A stretch of 64,000 bases of DNA from Strix aluco (Eukaryota > Chordata > Aves > Strigiformes > Strigidae), in NCBI RefSeq assembly GCF_031877795.1, contig NC_133933.1, forward strand, positions 21,604,029-21,668,028. Direction: 5' to 3'. Position 1 is the stretch's first letter. Every line of letters starts with the position of its first letter. The position numbers and the translations under genes are program-made. Below the pieces are notes generated by a model. It was not told where the DNA came from. It saw only the letters and a list, made by a program, of their open reading frames with translations, and ran no database searches. Positions 53,007 to 64,000 of this stretch are shown here, one piece after another.

Positions 53007-55359
53007 CAACTGAGGAGCCTGTGGGCTCAATTTTTCCGTTAACACTACCACCATTTCAGAAAGGATTATAGCAAAATGGTTTCCCCCAGCTGTTAGGATA
53101 AGGAAAGAAAACAAACCAGAGATAGGACCCTGCAATCATCAGGTGTGGAGACAGCCACGAGACTCAGCTCTGGACTAGCTTAGGTCAATTCACAAGGGGA
53201 CAGGCTGCAACCAAAAGAAGGAGCATCCTGCTTTCATCCCCTTTTTCTGGAAGTCTTCCTTTGTGAGGTGGTTTAGCACTAATTTAGCCAACACTAACCC
53301 ATATTCTTTCTGTTTTAACAAGCCATTAGAGCACCGCGGCTGTGCCAATGGACAGAGTAAATGACAAAACAAGAGGGGGTTTAGTATCATCTTGCTTAAG
53401 ATTTGCCCAAGAAAGGTAGCATAAAATGAAGAAAATAGTTTCAGTCTTGATTTTTATGACTATAAACCACAGTCTGGCCTCAAGAGTTTAGCAGAGAAGA
53501 AGACTGTATTATTTATAAGAGCAATAAAACCTGAATCATTGGAAGAAAGTTTATTTATGAACAAGATGTTAATAGGGAAGGAAGATCGTCGTGCCACAGG
53601 ACACCTCCACCCCTTTACATTTGAGAGTCAGCAAGAACAATGCCAGCTTGTAGGTCTTGACTTTTATTTTCTTTGTATAGTTTGCATTCATACTCTTCCG
53701 ATTTTCATCCTTCTCTGAGCTTCATTCTCTGTCGTCTCCTTTTAGGAGAGGGCCCCTGCCCCTCGTTAGAAGCTGTGTTCTGGATTAACCAGAAAACCCA
53801 AACATAAGCTTGCCAAAGATATTGAGCCTCAAGCCCGTGACGCTCCCCATGTGTTCCCTCTACAGGGGGGCTGCTTATAAAGACCTCGGACCAGAGCTGC
53901 TGCTCAGCTGGTGATGCTGGTAGCTTGGCACAAGTCTGTCCCCATTTGCTTGTACAAGGTGCATAGAGGAACAGCCAACGCCAGCCAGGGTACCATAAAA
54001 CATGATTTACAGACACTTCTACTTCTTCCTTGGCTTGGTTCTGCGCCAAAGCAGCTTGGCCAGACCAGATGATCAGCCTCCTTCTGTATTTATTGGGCTA
54101 TGTCTCTGTGGTAAGGGCATTTGGTAGTGAGTAGTGTTCAGTTAGTCGTTGGTATGCACCTTCTCACGCTGTACACAGAAAGGGCAACGTGCACTATAAC
54201 TCAGAAAAAGAGCTTGTCTTCTTCTGCTAAATGAATAGAGCAAGAGTACTGCTGCTGCCTGGTAAAGCTGAAGGCCCAGCACTTCACTTTTTAAGGGTCA
54301 TTTACTAAAAAGATAGGCCACTTGAGCTGATAAATATGCCTGCTAAGAACTCACTAGAAACTGAAGATCTTTCCTGGAAAGCTCAACTAGAAGGTGTCAG
54401 CATAGAAAAATGCACTTGGGAAACCTGCTGCGAGGAGGAGAAGGTAAACATACATGAGCAGCCAGGTTTTGAGGAGGTTATTCCTCTCCCCTTTCCTGGG
54501 GGATCTTAAGGGGTAGCCCTAATGCCTTAGACCCCTGTCAAAGTGGTAACACTTGAGGTTTCTGAGAAGAAACCTCACCCTTACGCCTTTCAGGTCCAGC
54601 ATATCCTTCACCCAGCATATCACCTTCACGTATTTGCGTTGTTCCAGCTCTGTCACATAGGACACCTTCTCCGTAGGGCATGGGGTCCCCTCCTCACCTG
54701 CCTTCTGACGTGGACAGGTATCAGCCACACATGGCAGCGCCTGCACATGCAAATACTCTGCATCCAGGGTCAGGCTTCATATTCCCATCTTTAGGGAATT
54801 TCACAAGACAGAGGTTTCCTTGCAGTTTCTTAGCCTCTGACTGTCTGACCTGTCCTCTTTTTAGCAGAGGAAATCCTTCACCGCCTTCTGCCCTCCACAA
54901 TTTCTTCTCCAGAGCATCAGAGTCCCCTCTTCAGTCCCAGGATCACAGCCACCACTGCCTCTGGTTGCCTCCACAGCCCCCTCTCCATCACACTGCTCCC
55001 TGCTGCAGGTGCCTCTTGCCCTGTTCCGGTGGGGCAGCCCCTCACGACATCCTGCTGCTCTCCAGGGGTGCCTGTGGGAGTGCAAACCCCTCGCCCAACA
55101 AGCAGAAATCAGAGGTTGCCACAGGAGCTGGGGAGTCCCAGCATCTCTGCCCTGATGGAGCTGCCCTGCCACCTCCCAGCCCCAGACACAAGGTGCTGCT
55201 GCCCAGCCCTGTCTCATCCTCACCTGAGTCACGAGTGGACATAATTTGTTATTCACCTCTACAGGAAAATATTGTTACCTCTCAGTCTCTGTCTATACCC
55301 TTCACATGGACCTGGTAACTAACAACTATTTATTAGCTTTACCTTTTAGTTATTTTATG

Positions 55360-55800
55360 TCATGGTTGCCAGTTTAATCAGTTTTTTTTTCAAGGAAGCT
55401 TTAGATTATTTTAGGCTGACAATTCTATTAACTCTTTTAAAAAACAGTGTACTTTAAAAAGGAATTAAAATGTGGCCATGACATTTTAGACTGTGATTCA
55501 AATCACAGCCAGCAGAGAAATGCTGAGGCTGATCAATTCTGGTGTTCCCTGATGTTATGTGTAGCAGCACTTTGAATAACCAATAACCTGATCACAGTTG
55601 TCTGTAAACAGATTAAAATTGGTACTGTGGAAAGCCTCTAATAATTGCCTGCAGCTCCTTGAAACTCCTTAATGTTCAATTAATCATCTCCTGGCTCTAT
55701 TCTGCCAGCGTGGCTCCTTTTGAATAGCAGTTGTCTCAAACACCTGACTCACATTTCACTGGTGGAGATGTAACAAGGAGCAACAGTGGTGACCTGGGTT
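55360..55800. promoter_or_regulatory. Candidate conserved non-coding element in intron 1
   Basis: This stretch has no repeats and no usable reading frame. It is dense in motifs typical of developmental enhancers: TAAT and ATTA cores, CAATAACC, TGTAAACA (forkhead-like), TTAATGTTCAATTAATCA, CACCTG and the near-palindrome GTGATTCAAATCAC. The style resembles deeply conserved vertebrate elements, but conservation itself cannot be seen from a single sequence. Confidence 0.3.
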
Positions 55801-56121
55801 GTTTTTAACTATGTTCATAGAGCTTACCATGGTTGCTCTTTCATGTCACAGAATAGACTGGACATCTTTTCCCACAGTCTCTGGTGGATTGGGTGCATGT
55901 ATGCACATTTTAATGTACTGAGCAGTCATAGGAGTTAGGAAAAAAAAAAAGACCTGGTTGAGCCCACCCTGGTTCACAAAGCAAATTTACAGGACTTCTA
56001 TTTACTGTAGGCTTTGGGGAGAACAAGTCCATGTTAGAAGAATGTTGTTAAAATAACAACAAAGTTAGGAAATGCTAGAAACAGCCTGCTTATTCAACTG
56101 GAAGTGGTATATATATTACCA

Positions 56122-56214
56122 AGGATGGATGGATGGATGGATGGATGGATGGATGGATGGATAGATAGGTAGGTACGTAGATAAATAGATAGATAGATAG
56201 ATAGATAGATAGAT

Positions 56215-56289
<75 letters not shown>

Positions 56290-56357
56290 GTTGGTTGGTT
56301 GGTGGGTGGGTTGGTGGGTGGGTGGGTTGGTGGGTTGGTGGGTTGGTTGGTTGGTTA
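56122..56357. repeat. Compound tetranucleotide microsatellite (GGAT)n-(GATA)n-(GGTT/GGTG)n
   Basis: About 236 bases of tetranucleotide repeats run without a break: GGAT units to about 56162, an interrupted transition with TAGGTAGGTACG, a long GATA tract to about 56288 broken once by GATTAGATA, and then GGTT and GGTGGGT units to 56357. The three motifs differ by single-base changes, which suggests stepwise evolution from one tract. A 98-codon open frame on the minus strand here is just the repeat translated. Length is likely to vary between individuals. Confidence 0.95.
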
Positions 56358-56684
56358 TGGGAGTTAGTCCTTAGTTGCATAGTCACTCAGTATTTTCTCC
56401 GTGGGCTGTCTGCTCCAGTACATGGGTCACCAAGGACTGCAAGCTTGTCTATGATACAGGTTAGGCCAGCCCTAAAAACTGCAGTGGTATCTCATGTCTT
56501 CAGATGTAGCATAGATCTAACTTAAAGTGTCTTAATGCACAGAGTGCTGGACAGACTGCTACTGTTCAGGAGCTCTGTTTCCACATAGTAATCTAAATAA
56601 GATCAAATGTGATTGTACAGCAATTTTGATATTAAAGGCTCTTGTAATGGGAAAGCTCTAAAAAAATTTACTGTTTGAGCCCAA

Positions 56685-56701
56685 GGGGGGGGGTGGGGGG
56701 G
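56685..56701. repeat. G-rich tract G9-T-G7
   Basis: A 17-base run of G with a single T at 56694 lies in the KCNK12 intron about 330 bases beyond the compound microsatellite. It could fold into a G-quadruplex on the sense strand or RNA. Confidence 0.9.
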
Positions 56702-59700
56702 AGTATTTTAATAAAGCTGGCTGACCGATATGTTAAAGTGAAAGCAAGTTTTTAACTTGTAGTCTGAAAATGTAAAGCCAGGTGGAAAACCTGCCTCGTA
56801 GTGTTCTCACTCCTTGGGTAAAAGCACTGGATGCGGCAGAAGGTTCCCATCTGCGGCAGTTTTGTCGGCTCTGAGCTGTGACCCTGTATCCAAGGCAACT
56901 GTTTCTGGATGTTAGGTGGTAAGGAGCTATAGAATAAATGAGAGGTAGTTGTGAAATATACAGGTATGACTCTATCAGGGGCAATAATGATGAAATGCTA
57001 ACAGGTGGAAAAGGGGTTGAAGGGAGCACCGGAACCCAAATATGGGATTCAGAATATGATGTTTTGTTCCTTGATACAGTATATGTGTTAGTCAGTAAAG
57101 ACTGACCAAGACTGTTGGAAAGCCATGAAGTAAAGCAAGTGTAGAACAGACACAAAACAAAATTGGTTGCTCTTAGTTTATCTGTCTGTGTTCTGTAACT
57201 CCCATCTCCTGGGGACCAGTCCTGTAAGAGTCTTTACGTTGCAAGAACTTCTTTCCCTCTGGAAGCAGCATTCTAGTTATAAGGGTTTTTGTTTATTTCT
57301 TTATTTGTTTAAAAAGTTATATTCAACAATTTTAGTTTCTCTTGATCCCTTTAAATATAACTGCATTATAGTTATGTAATGGTATAGAGGTGATGCTACT
57401 CTCATGATCTAAGTGCTGTTACACTGCGGGATTTAAAATACTTGCTCAGTTGTGCTGACTAGTTGTATGAACCAAGTCCCATGGCAGGACACCTGCATAA
57501 GAAGGACTGAGGGGCTGGCTGAAAGAGGCAGGGACACATGATGCCGTGATAAAGGCTGGAAGACTGACTTGTGTTCAGTTTTCGAGGTGACCAAAACTTT
57601 CTTCCATCTCTGGGTAAAATCATCTTCACTGGAAAACTGTCATCTCCTTTAATCTCAAAATATAATAAGACAAGGTAATTGCCAAACCAACTGGCCTGAG
57701 AGAAGAGCTCACCGGTAATAAAGCTGGTATTCCTTTTTGTCTTCTGGCATCAACCATCTCTTTTACCCATAAGAAAATGGGTAAAAGAAAAGAAAGCAAA
57801 AGCAAACAGGAAGCATATCACAAGTTTGTCCAGTTGCACTACCTCTTGAATCCATCACCAGTTTAAGTAAATTAAAAATCCAGATGAGCAGACTAGTAAC
57901 CACAAAACCTGTTATGCAAGTCAGGATGAGGGACTCATTAATTGCCAGCAGTTACCCATGAGACACTGCTGAAGTATAAGTCTTATCTGAGTTTTTATCA
58001 ACTCAACTCTAATTGTTTGTTTGAGAAGTATCAAACAGCTGAAATTAAAGCTGCCATAGAGTTTATATCTGAAGTGATGGATCACAGTGGGGCAGAATTA
58101 GCATGAGAGAGGTTGGCATATGGTGTCTGAGCCACACAGAATCAGCCCCAAGGTACCTGTACAATATGTGTCATGGCCATGAAAAATGCAAAGCACCATT
58201 GTGCTTGTTTCCTTGTACTGTTTGAAAAGCACAGGCAGTTCTGGATGAATTTGTTTCATCCAGGCGTCATGATGTACTTAGCCTTGAGCAGGGGCTGAGC
58301 TCAGAGATGTTGTACAGAACATGCCAGGACTAACCCCTCATGGTCCAGGCGGTGCCAAAGGGACAAACACAGCTAATGAAGGAAGACCCTGTATGAAGAG
58401 TACATGAGTGCACTTCTATGTACTAGCTGTTTACCTGAAATGACTGTGTTTGCCTGGTCTTTTTGCCTGTGTTTCTTAGCACTCTTGTTGCTGTGATGGG
58501 TCCTTTCACCTTGCATAGCTACATACTGAGTTTTGGTAACATTATGCTTCAGAAAATCTTGCTTAAACAAACGGCATCAAAAATATAAAACTTCACCACC
58601 TCTCATGAATGATCACCATAAAATACTAAAAAGCTTCAGCACATTTACAACTTGATCCAAGCTGTATTAATAAATGTGTCTAGCCATATGTGTGACAATA
58701 AACCCGTTTATTTTGATGGTGATGTTCACGTGCTTGGTGTGAAGCACATGTTTAAATGCTTTGCTGACAAGGCATGGGCGAACAGATGCCTTCTCCATAG
58801 CTAGCTGGCCATGTATCGCTAGCTGGCAACCACAACAGGCTCCCCAGCTTCTTCTGGGGAGCAGGTACTAGTGGATATTCATCATCAAATGAGAAGGCTC
58901 CCACGAGCAGCTAGCCCAGCCCAGATAACAGTGTCACCCCACAGAGGAAGAGGAACTGAGAAGAGCTTCCCAGTCACCCATGTTAAGCCTGGGACCCCAA
59001 GGCAGGCTTTGTGAGATCAGCTCAAAGATGGTCTTTTAGCATGACAAAATGGAGAGACCGTGGGTCCAGAAAACAAAATTTAATGACCTCTTCGGTAGTT
59101 TTTTAATTTTCTGATAATACTCTGCAAGTTTTCCCCTGTGTTTTACAGAAAAGACTGTTTCTACTGTGAAGATACTAATGATGCAGTATAGTCCAAATTG
59201 CTGACACACAGATGTTTCCAAGCATGCCAAATCTGTTGTGAAAGTAGACCACCTCTTTCCTCTTGCACCTTCATGTCATTGAAAAGATATTTCCAAGTTT
59301 ATTTGTCAGAAGCATTTACATTCTTTTATCAACAAATGCAAAGTTCTGTATCATTGAAGTACAAAAGTAGCACAAATAAATTACCTAGAAAAATACAGCC
59401 ATTGCAAAAATATATCAATAGATTTCAAGCAGCAATCTCAACTCATTATACGTAGGAAATATTTTCCTGTTGCTGTTTAAAGGTGAGTCATGATAATAAA
59501 GTGGATTTAATGATTTCATTATGCTCTGTGCTAAAAGTACATCATTTTTCTTTGCAACCGTTCACTCATGTGGTCTGATCTTGATATTTACCTCCCTGAA
59601 TATGATACTTGCTCAGCATTTTTGTGGAACAGTAAGGTAAAGAAATTTCAGCATGTGGATTTTTGACAAACCATTCATTTAAATTATATGTGGTTATTTA

Positions 59701-60730
59701 TTCATGGGACAAGAGCAGCCACCTCAATTCCATCAGTATACTTTTTGACTGAACCACCGAGCATTTTTACAGGGAAGAGTGGCAGAGCAAGGGCAATACC
59801 TACAGAACTGAGCTTCAGAACAATCTTCCTTAGATAATATGTGAAATATATGAAATTCTTTTTCATAAAATAACTGGTACCAGCAAATAACATGGAGCAA
59901 ACTTACTGTATGCAAATTTAAGATCACTTTTGCTGTTATTTAAGCATCTGCAGCTACATACAAGGCATTACTGCTTCTATATAAAATTCTGTGTATGAAT
60001 AATGCGAAAAGACAATTCTGTAAAGAAGAGGTGAATTAATATTGCTGCTGGATCTTTCCAGAGTTTGTATGCTCCGATTTTTCTATTTATCTGTGTGGCG
60101 GTGTTTTTCCCTGCTGTAATTATCGGTCTGCAAGATCCTGGTGCTCCCAGTCTGCCAGGTGACTTAAAACGGGGCTATGACTTTTCCTTCCTTCTGTGAT
60201 TATATCAGGTGGGCTAGTCACAGTTGGGATTTGGTTAAAACTTTAAAGAGCTGTTATTTTTAAAACAATATTCAGTCTTTGGGAGATGGGTTTTTTTTTT
60301 TCCTATTATACAACCTGAAACCTTCCACCTTCTCAGCAGGAGTGGTATTATCAGCCCTCGATAACAACGGTGTTATGCTGGGTTACAGCCTGTCAATAGA
60401 GAGCTTAAACTTTCCATCAGGCCATGCTGGCTCACACGCACGGGAGCAGGGAATGCATCCGCCTGCATTTAGAGAGTGGTGTTTCTCTGTTAATACCATC
60501 TTTCATCTCTGCGAGGATGTTTTGCTCCCTCTTGAGTTTCGGTCATCTCGTTGACCTTTCTGGTGCCTTCTTAATTCTTTGTAAAACTCAGTTTCATGTT
60601 GGCCTAAGCTGACTTAGAGGTAGCACTCCTTTTGTCCAGTGAGATGGCACCTTTGTTAAGTTACATGTGTCCTGAACTTACGCATGGAAAACCATGTCAT
60701 TAACGATACTCATTTATCTCCACACTTTAG

Positions 60731-61626
60731 GTTTTGGGATGACGACACCAGCAACTGTGGCTGGAAAAGTATTCCTCATCGTTTATGGCCTTTTTGGGTG
60801 TGCTGGGACTATCCTTTTCTTCAACCTCTTCTTGGAGCGCATTATCTCTCTCCTGGCGTTTATCATGAAGGCGTGCCATGAGAGACAGCTGCGAAGAAGT
60901 GGTCTCCTACCTCCCAACTTCCGAAGGGGGCCAGCTGTGCCGGGGGTGGGCAGCCTCGTGGGGTGGAAGCCATCTGTTTACCATGTGATGCTGATTCTGG
61001 GAATTTTTGCTATTACCCTTTCCTGCTGCGCCTCCGCGATGTACACAGCGGTGGAAGGATGGAACTACATTGACTCCTTGTACTATTGCTTTGTCACCTT
61101 CAGCACCATTGGCTTTGGAGATTTGGTAAGCAGCCAAAATGCTGCATACCAAAACCAGGGATTATACAGATTCGGAAACTTCATATTTATATTAATGGGG
61201 GTATGTTGCATATACTCCCTTTTTAATGTCATCTCAATTGTAATCAAGCAAGTTTTGAACTGGGTGTTGAAAAAATTCGAATGCAGATGTTGCCCAAAGT
61301 GCCATAAATCAAGTACCCGCCTTGGACGTCGCAATGCCATCACCCCAGGAGCTCGCCTACGTCGACATAATATCTCAATGGACGCTGATGGACAGTATGA
61401 CAGCGACACCGAGGGGAGGAGGCTCTCTGGAGAGATGATCTCCATGAGGGAGCTGACGGCATCAAATAAAGTCTCCCTGGCCATTTTGCAAAAGCAGTTG
61501 TCCGAGACAGCCAACGGCTACCCAAGGAACGTTTGTATCAATACGAGACAAAACGGTTTCTCTGCAGGGGTGGGTGCTTTAGCCATCATGAACAACCGCT
61601 TGGCAGAAACAAGTGATTCTAGGTAG
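60731..61626 (+). CDS. KCNK12: KCNK12 (THIK-2) coding exon 2, residues 118-415 and stop
   Basis: The acceptor CACACTTTAG|GTTTTGGG completes glycine 118 (G+GT), giving TIGFGMTTPAT across the junction. The exon then encodes M2 (about 129-152), a basic cytoplasmic linker (HERQLRRSGLLP), GWKPSVYHV leading into M3 (about 199-222), the second pore loop with TIGFGDLV (243-250), M4 (about 265-290) and a tail of about 125 residues. The tail has a cysteine cluster (C302, C304, C305, C308), RRNAITPG, the basophilic-kinase consensus RRLS (S350 as possible PKA site), and the ending MNNRLAETSDSR. FGCAGTILFFNLFLERII, QKQLSETANGYPR and NTRQNGFS fit THIK-2 rather than THIK-1. The stop is TAG at 61624-61626. 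K2P channels work as dimers that pass background K+ current; mammalian THIK-2 is largely silent on its own and can pair with THIK-1. No frameshift or missing filter residue is seen. Confidence 0.96.
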
Positions 61627-64000
61627 AGTTTTTGAAATTCCTTTTGTTTCTTTAATAAAAATAAAATGGTGATTAGGGTGGAATTATCACTGTAAACTAC
61701 CAGAAAGTTTTAAATTCAGAGACAGCCTTGGTATTCATTGGGTGTTCAGCATTTTAGTTTCTGGGGGTTTTATAAGTCTTCTCTAATATGCAGTAACATC
61801 TTTACCGTAATGTTAAATTTTTCCCAAAGAGGTTTTTTGGAAGAGGCTTGGATGTCTTTGATGCAGAATCTGATGCAATTATAGAAGAATGGTGTGCATG
61901 GTTACAACGGTGTGAAAACCGACATGTTCTTCAGAACGTAGCCTGAACCCAAACTCTGGGTTAAAATGCATATAATGGGCAAGTTCGGCTCCAGATTCAA
62001 ACTTGGGGTCGATAAGATTTGGCTAAACCAGTATCTCATCCTTTGTTGAAGTCTGGATCTGGCCCTGAACTTTGTACTCGATGGTCTTTGGTAATTCCTC
62101 ATAGCAAGCCCGTATATAACATACATGTATGTGACTGCAGTTACACCAGTTTTAGGGTGACTGTACTTCACTTGAATAATCCTACTGACTTCAGCGGTAG
62201 AGGCTCAGATGGGCTGAATTCCCCTGACTATAGATGTTTTTTAGCCGTTTTGGTCTGAAACACTACCTGCTACCTAATTCTTAAAAGTCAGGGGATTATC
62301 AAGAACCATGGTAAAAAGTGCAAAACTATTCCTACCTGCTGAATTACTGAAAACAGGCAATTGCCAACTTTGGTACTGACTTCATTCAGTGCAAGAGAAG
62401 CCAGTACCTCTGGTGTCAAATGTTTGCATCACCACTGAAAAGCTTATTTCATTACTTTTACATGAAAATAAGTAGCTAAAATGAATGTAGGCTCTCTGTT
62501 GCCCTAATTTGCATATTTTACTCCTGCAATATTGTTTCAGAGATTCATGCAAATTATTTCTTTGTAGTTCTTTGGGGGCCCCAATCCTGTACTTGTTTCC
62601 CACAAATCTGATTGTGAAGGTTATACAGAATATGGAGCTTTGAAGCTCCCCCAGAAGCTGGCTTCTCCCAAAATGTTGGTACTATGTCATAAATTGAGCT
62701 AAGGCTGTTGCTACTGTCTTAAATCATATTTAACCTGTGCTAGCCCAAACCACTGAAGAACCAGAAGTATCTTCAAGCAAACGTGGTCTAAGTGTCTAGT
62801 TTAGCATGACAAATGGGTGCATAGGAATTCCTGCAAATCTCTTTCAGAAATATGTGCAAAGCTCTGGATCCTTTCTCTAAATTCTCTATACTGTGCCACT
62901 CCTTTAAGGCTGTGAAGCTAATAAAAAGGCTTATGCTGATTCCAGCAAGGAATATAACTTAAGCTTGAAGTCTTGAGAAGCCACAATGATCAGCTCTTGA
63001 AAACAACTTGGGTAATTATAGGCAAGAACATGAGTACTAGGTTGATTGCTGAATAAATTGAAAAAGCTGATGAAAACAAACTAGGAATATTAGAAATGTT
63101 TGAAAATATTTCCATGAAGTTTTATATACATATTTTACTCTGTTGTTTATTTACTTTACTTTGTTTTGCATGGGTTTGGGATATCCATCAGTTTGCTTTC
63201 CTTTAAATTTGTAGTAGTGCAAAACGTTTTGGAATTTAACCTCAGAAAACTAACTTCTAATTTGAAGTTTTGCACGCTTGAACCTGCCAGCTGATTGTAT
63301 CTTTTGCCTGAAGGAGAAGGAACCGGAGCAGCAAATAAACAATCACTTGTGGATCTGTATCATACTATAAACGCAGTCACAGCTTTTATCAAGATGCGTT
63401 TGGCCAGAAACACTTAATACTTATGTTCTGTATCTACCTGATACGGACTCAAAGAGTACGTGGTATGGCAGAGACCGCATTGAAGAGGCATTCATCTGGC
63501 AGGAGCTTCCCTGATGTCAGAGAGACCCCCTGAGGTCCGTGTGTCTGTCTCTGTACTCTATCTCAGATGCTACGTTTGAGTGGCCCTTGGAAGAAGCAGG
63601 CAGAGGTCAGAGTGTTTGGTGGTCCTTGAAGGATAAATTTAAGCAGATTGTGTAGGGGCAGGTTGTGGTCTGGGAAAGCTCGAAGACTGACTGCAAAGAC
63701 CAAGTTCAGGAAGGCACCTTCCAGAGACGCAGGGGACATCTTTGGAAACAGCAGAGGCAGGGAACCAAAAGAATTAAAATATGTTCTTTTCCCTTGGGAT
63801 TACCCCCAGGGGTAAATCTCTTTAACTATGATGATTTATGAGTTTGTTTATCAAGAGTGTGTATAGAGTGCTAATCTCTTTGCAACTAGACCTCTCTTAG
63901 GGTTGTATCTTGGTTGGTACATTTGCCATCACAGGGACTATTACTCATTAGAACAGACCCCACAGCGTGAAGTGCTGCATAAATCGAGGCAGACAGACTC
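61627..64000 (+). other. KCNK12: KCNK12 3' UTR and downstream flank
   Basis: No coding exon is seen after the TAG stop. Two overlapping AATAAA signals occur only 28-39 bases after the stop (61654-61659, 61660-61665) and would give a very short 3' UTR. Later AATAAA signals at 62920-62925, 63053-63058 and 63334-63339 are alternatives. The true transcript end cannot be chosen from sequence alone. In mammals the next gene on this side is MSH2 in convergent orientation; none of its exons is recognisable here. Confidence 0.6.

Larger units (their letters stand above)
42224..60730 (+). other. KCNK12: KCNK12 intron 1, about 18.5 kb, phase 1
   Basis: The only intron within the coding sequence runs from GTGAGC at 42224 to TTTAG at 60730. 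It interrupts the first glycine codon of the TIGFG selectivity filter after one base; an intron at this place in the first pore loop is a recognised ancient feature of K2P genes. The first 500 bases or so are still CpG island. The rest is about 40% GC and contains a CR1 fragment near 51 kb, a solo LTR at 52568-53000, a compound microsatellite at 56122-56357 and short G-rich tracts. I found no convincing additional exon. Open frames such as the 212-codon one at 54680-55318 have no recognisable domain. Confidence 0.93.

Noticed and set aside
54680-55318. 212-codon + strand open frame in the intron
   Set aside because: Pro/Ser/His-rich with no recognised domain, and no evidence of splicing or conservation; long frames of this kind occur by chance in C-rich DNA.
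56090-56386. 98-codon minus-strand open frame
   Set aside because: It is a translation of the tetranucleotide repeats.
57440-57600. Possible LTR 3' end (GATAAAGG followed by TTTTCGAGGTGACC)
   Set aside because: No matching 5' end, no duplication and no proper AATAAA; too weak to call.
60694-60730. In-frame ATG before exon 2 as an alternative start
   Set aside because: These bases are the intron's polypyrimidine and acceptor region; a protein from here would lack M1, the cap and most of the first pore loop.
61654-61665. AATAAA pair as the definite KCNK12 poly(A) site
   Set aside because: Only about 30 bases after the stop, which would leave almost no 3' UTR; kept only as a candidate among several.
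61627-64000. MSH2 3' exons on the minus strand
   Set aside because: Expected nearby from mammalian gene order, but no open frame here resembles MutS protein sequence.

Overview
The window is vertebrate nuclear DNA, most likely from a bird. The coding content is one two-exon gene on the + strand that I recognise as KCNK12 (THIK-2), a two-pore-domain potassium channel. A sauropsid, probably avian, origin is inferred from the low density of interspersed repeats, from the repeats that are visible (CR1 LINE fragments and short retroviral LTRs), and from the absence of any Alu, L1 or other mammalian SINE/LINE pattern. I cannot name the species.

Layout: 1-41.1 kb is non-coding DNA upstream of the gene. 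It holds one old CR1 fragment (about 13.46-13.98 kb, minus strand), one probable solo LTR (about 15.0-15.4 kb, plus strand), poly(A)/poly(T) and poly(G) tracts, small tandem duplications, and several AT-rich blocks that could be conserved enhancers. About 41.17-42.76 kb is a strong CpG island. It contains the promoter, the 5' UTR with a (GCC)10 tract and upstream ATGs, KCNK12 coding exon 1 (41872-42223) and a 12-bp minisatellite just inside intron 1. The 18.5-kb intron (42224-60730) carries a second CR1 fragment, a well-bounded solo LTR with a perfect 6-bp target-site duplication (52568-53000, antisense to the gene), a compound tetranucleotide microsatellite (56.1-56.4 kb), and candidate regulatory blocks. 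Coding exon 2 (60731-61626) supplies the rest of the channel. 61.6-64.0 kb holds 3' UTR or downstream DNA with several possible polyadenylation signals.

The joined reading frame is 415 codons plus stop. It has four predicted membrane segments, two pore loops that both carry TIGFG, an extended glycosylatable cap loop, and a cytoplasmic tail with an RRLS motif. The intron splits the first glycine codon of the first selectivity filter in phase 1. In mammals KCNK12 lies between MSH2 and MSH6; neither is visible here, which fits a wide spacer upstream and a truncated downstream flank.

No bacterial-type systems, CRISPR arrays, rRNA or tRNA genes were found. Apart from the KCNK12 exons, the open reading frames I inspected are short or compositional artefacts. 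The most distinctive observations are the intronic solo LTR whose end resembles a tRNA-Trp primer-binding site, the upstream reading frame whose stop overlaps the KCNK12 start (ATGATG), and the conserved arginine cluster at the channel N terminus. I did not find evidence for an undescribed biological system.
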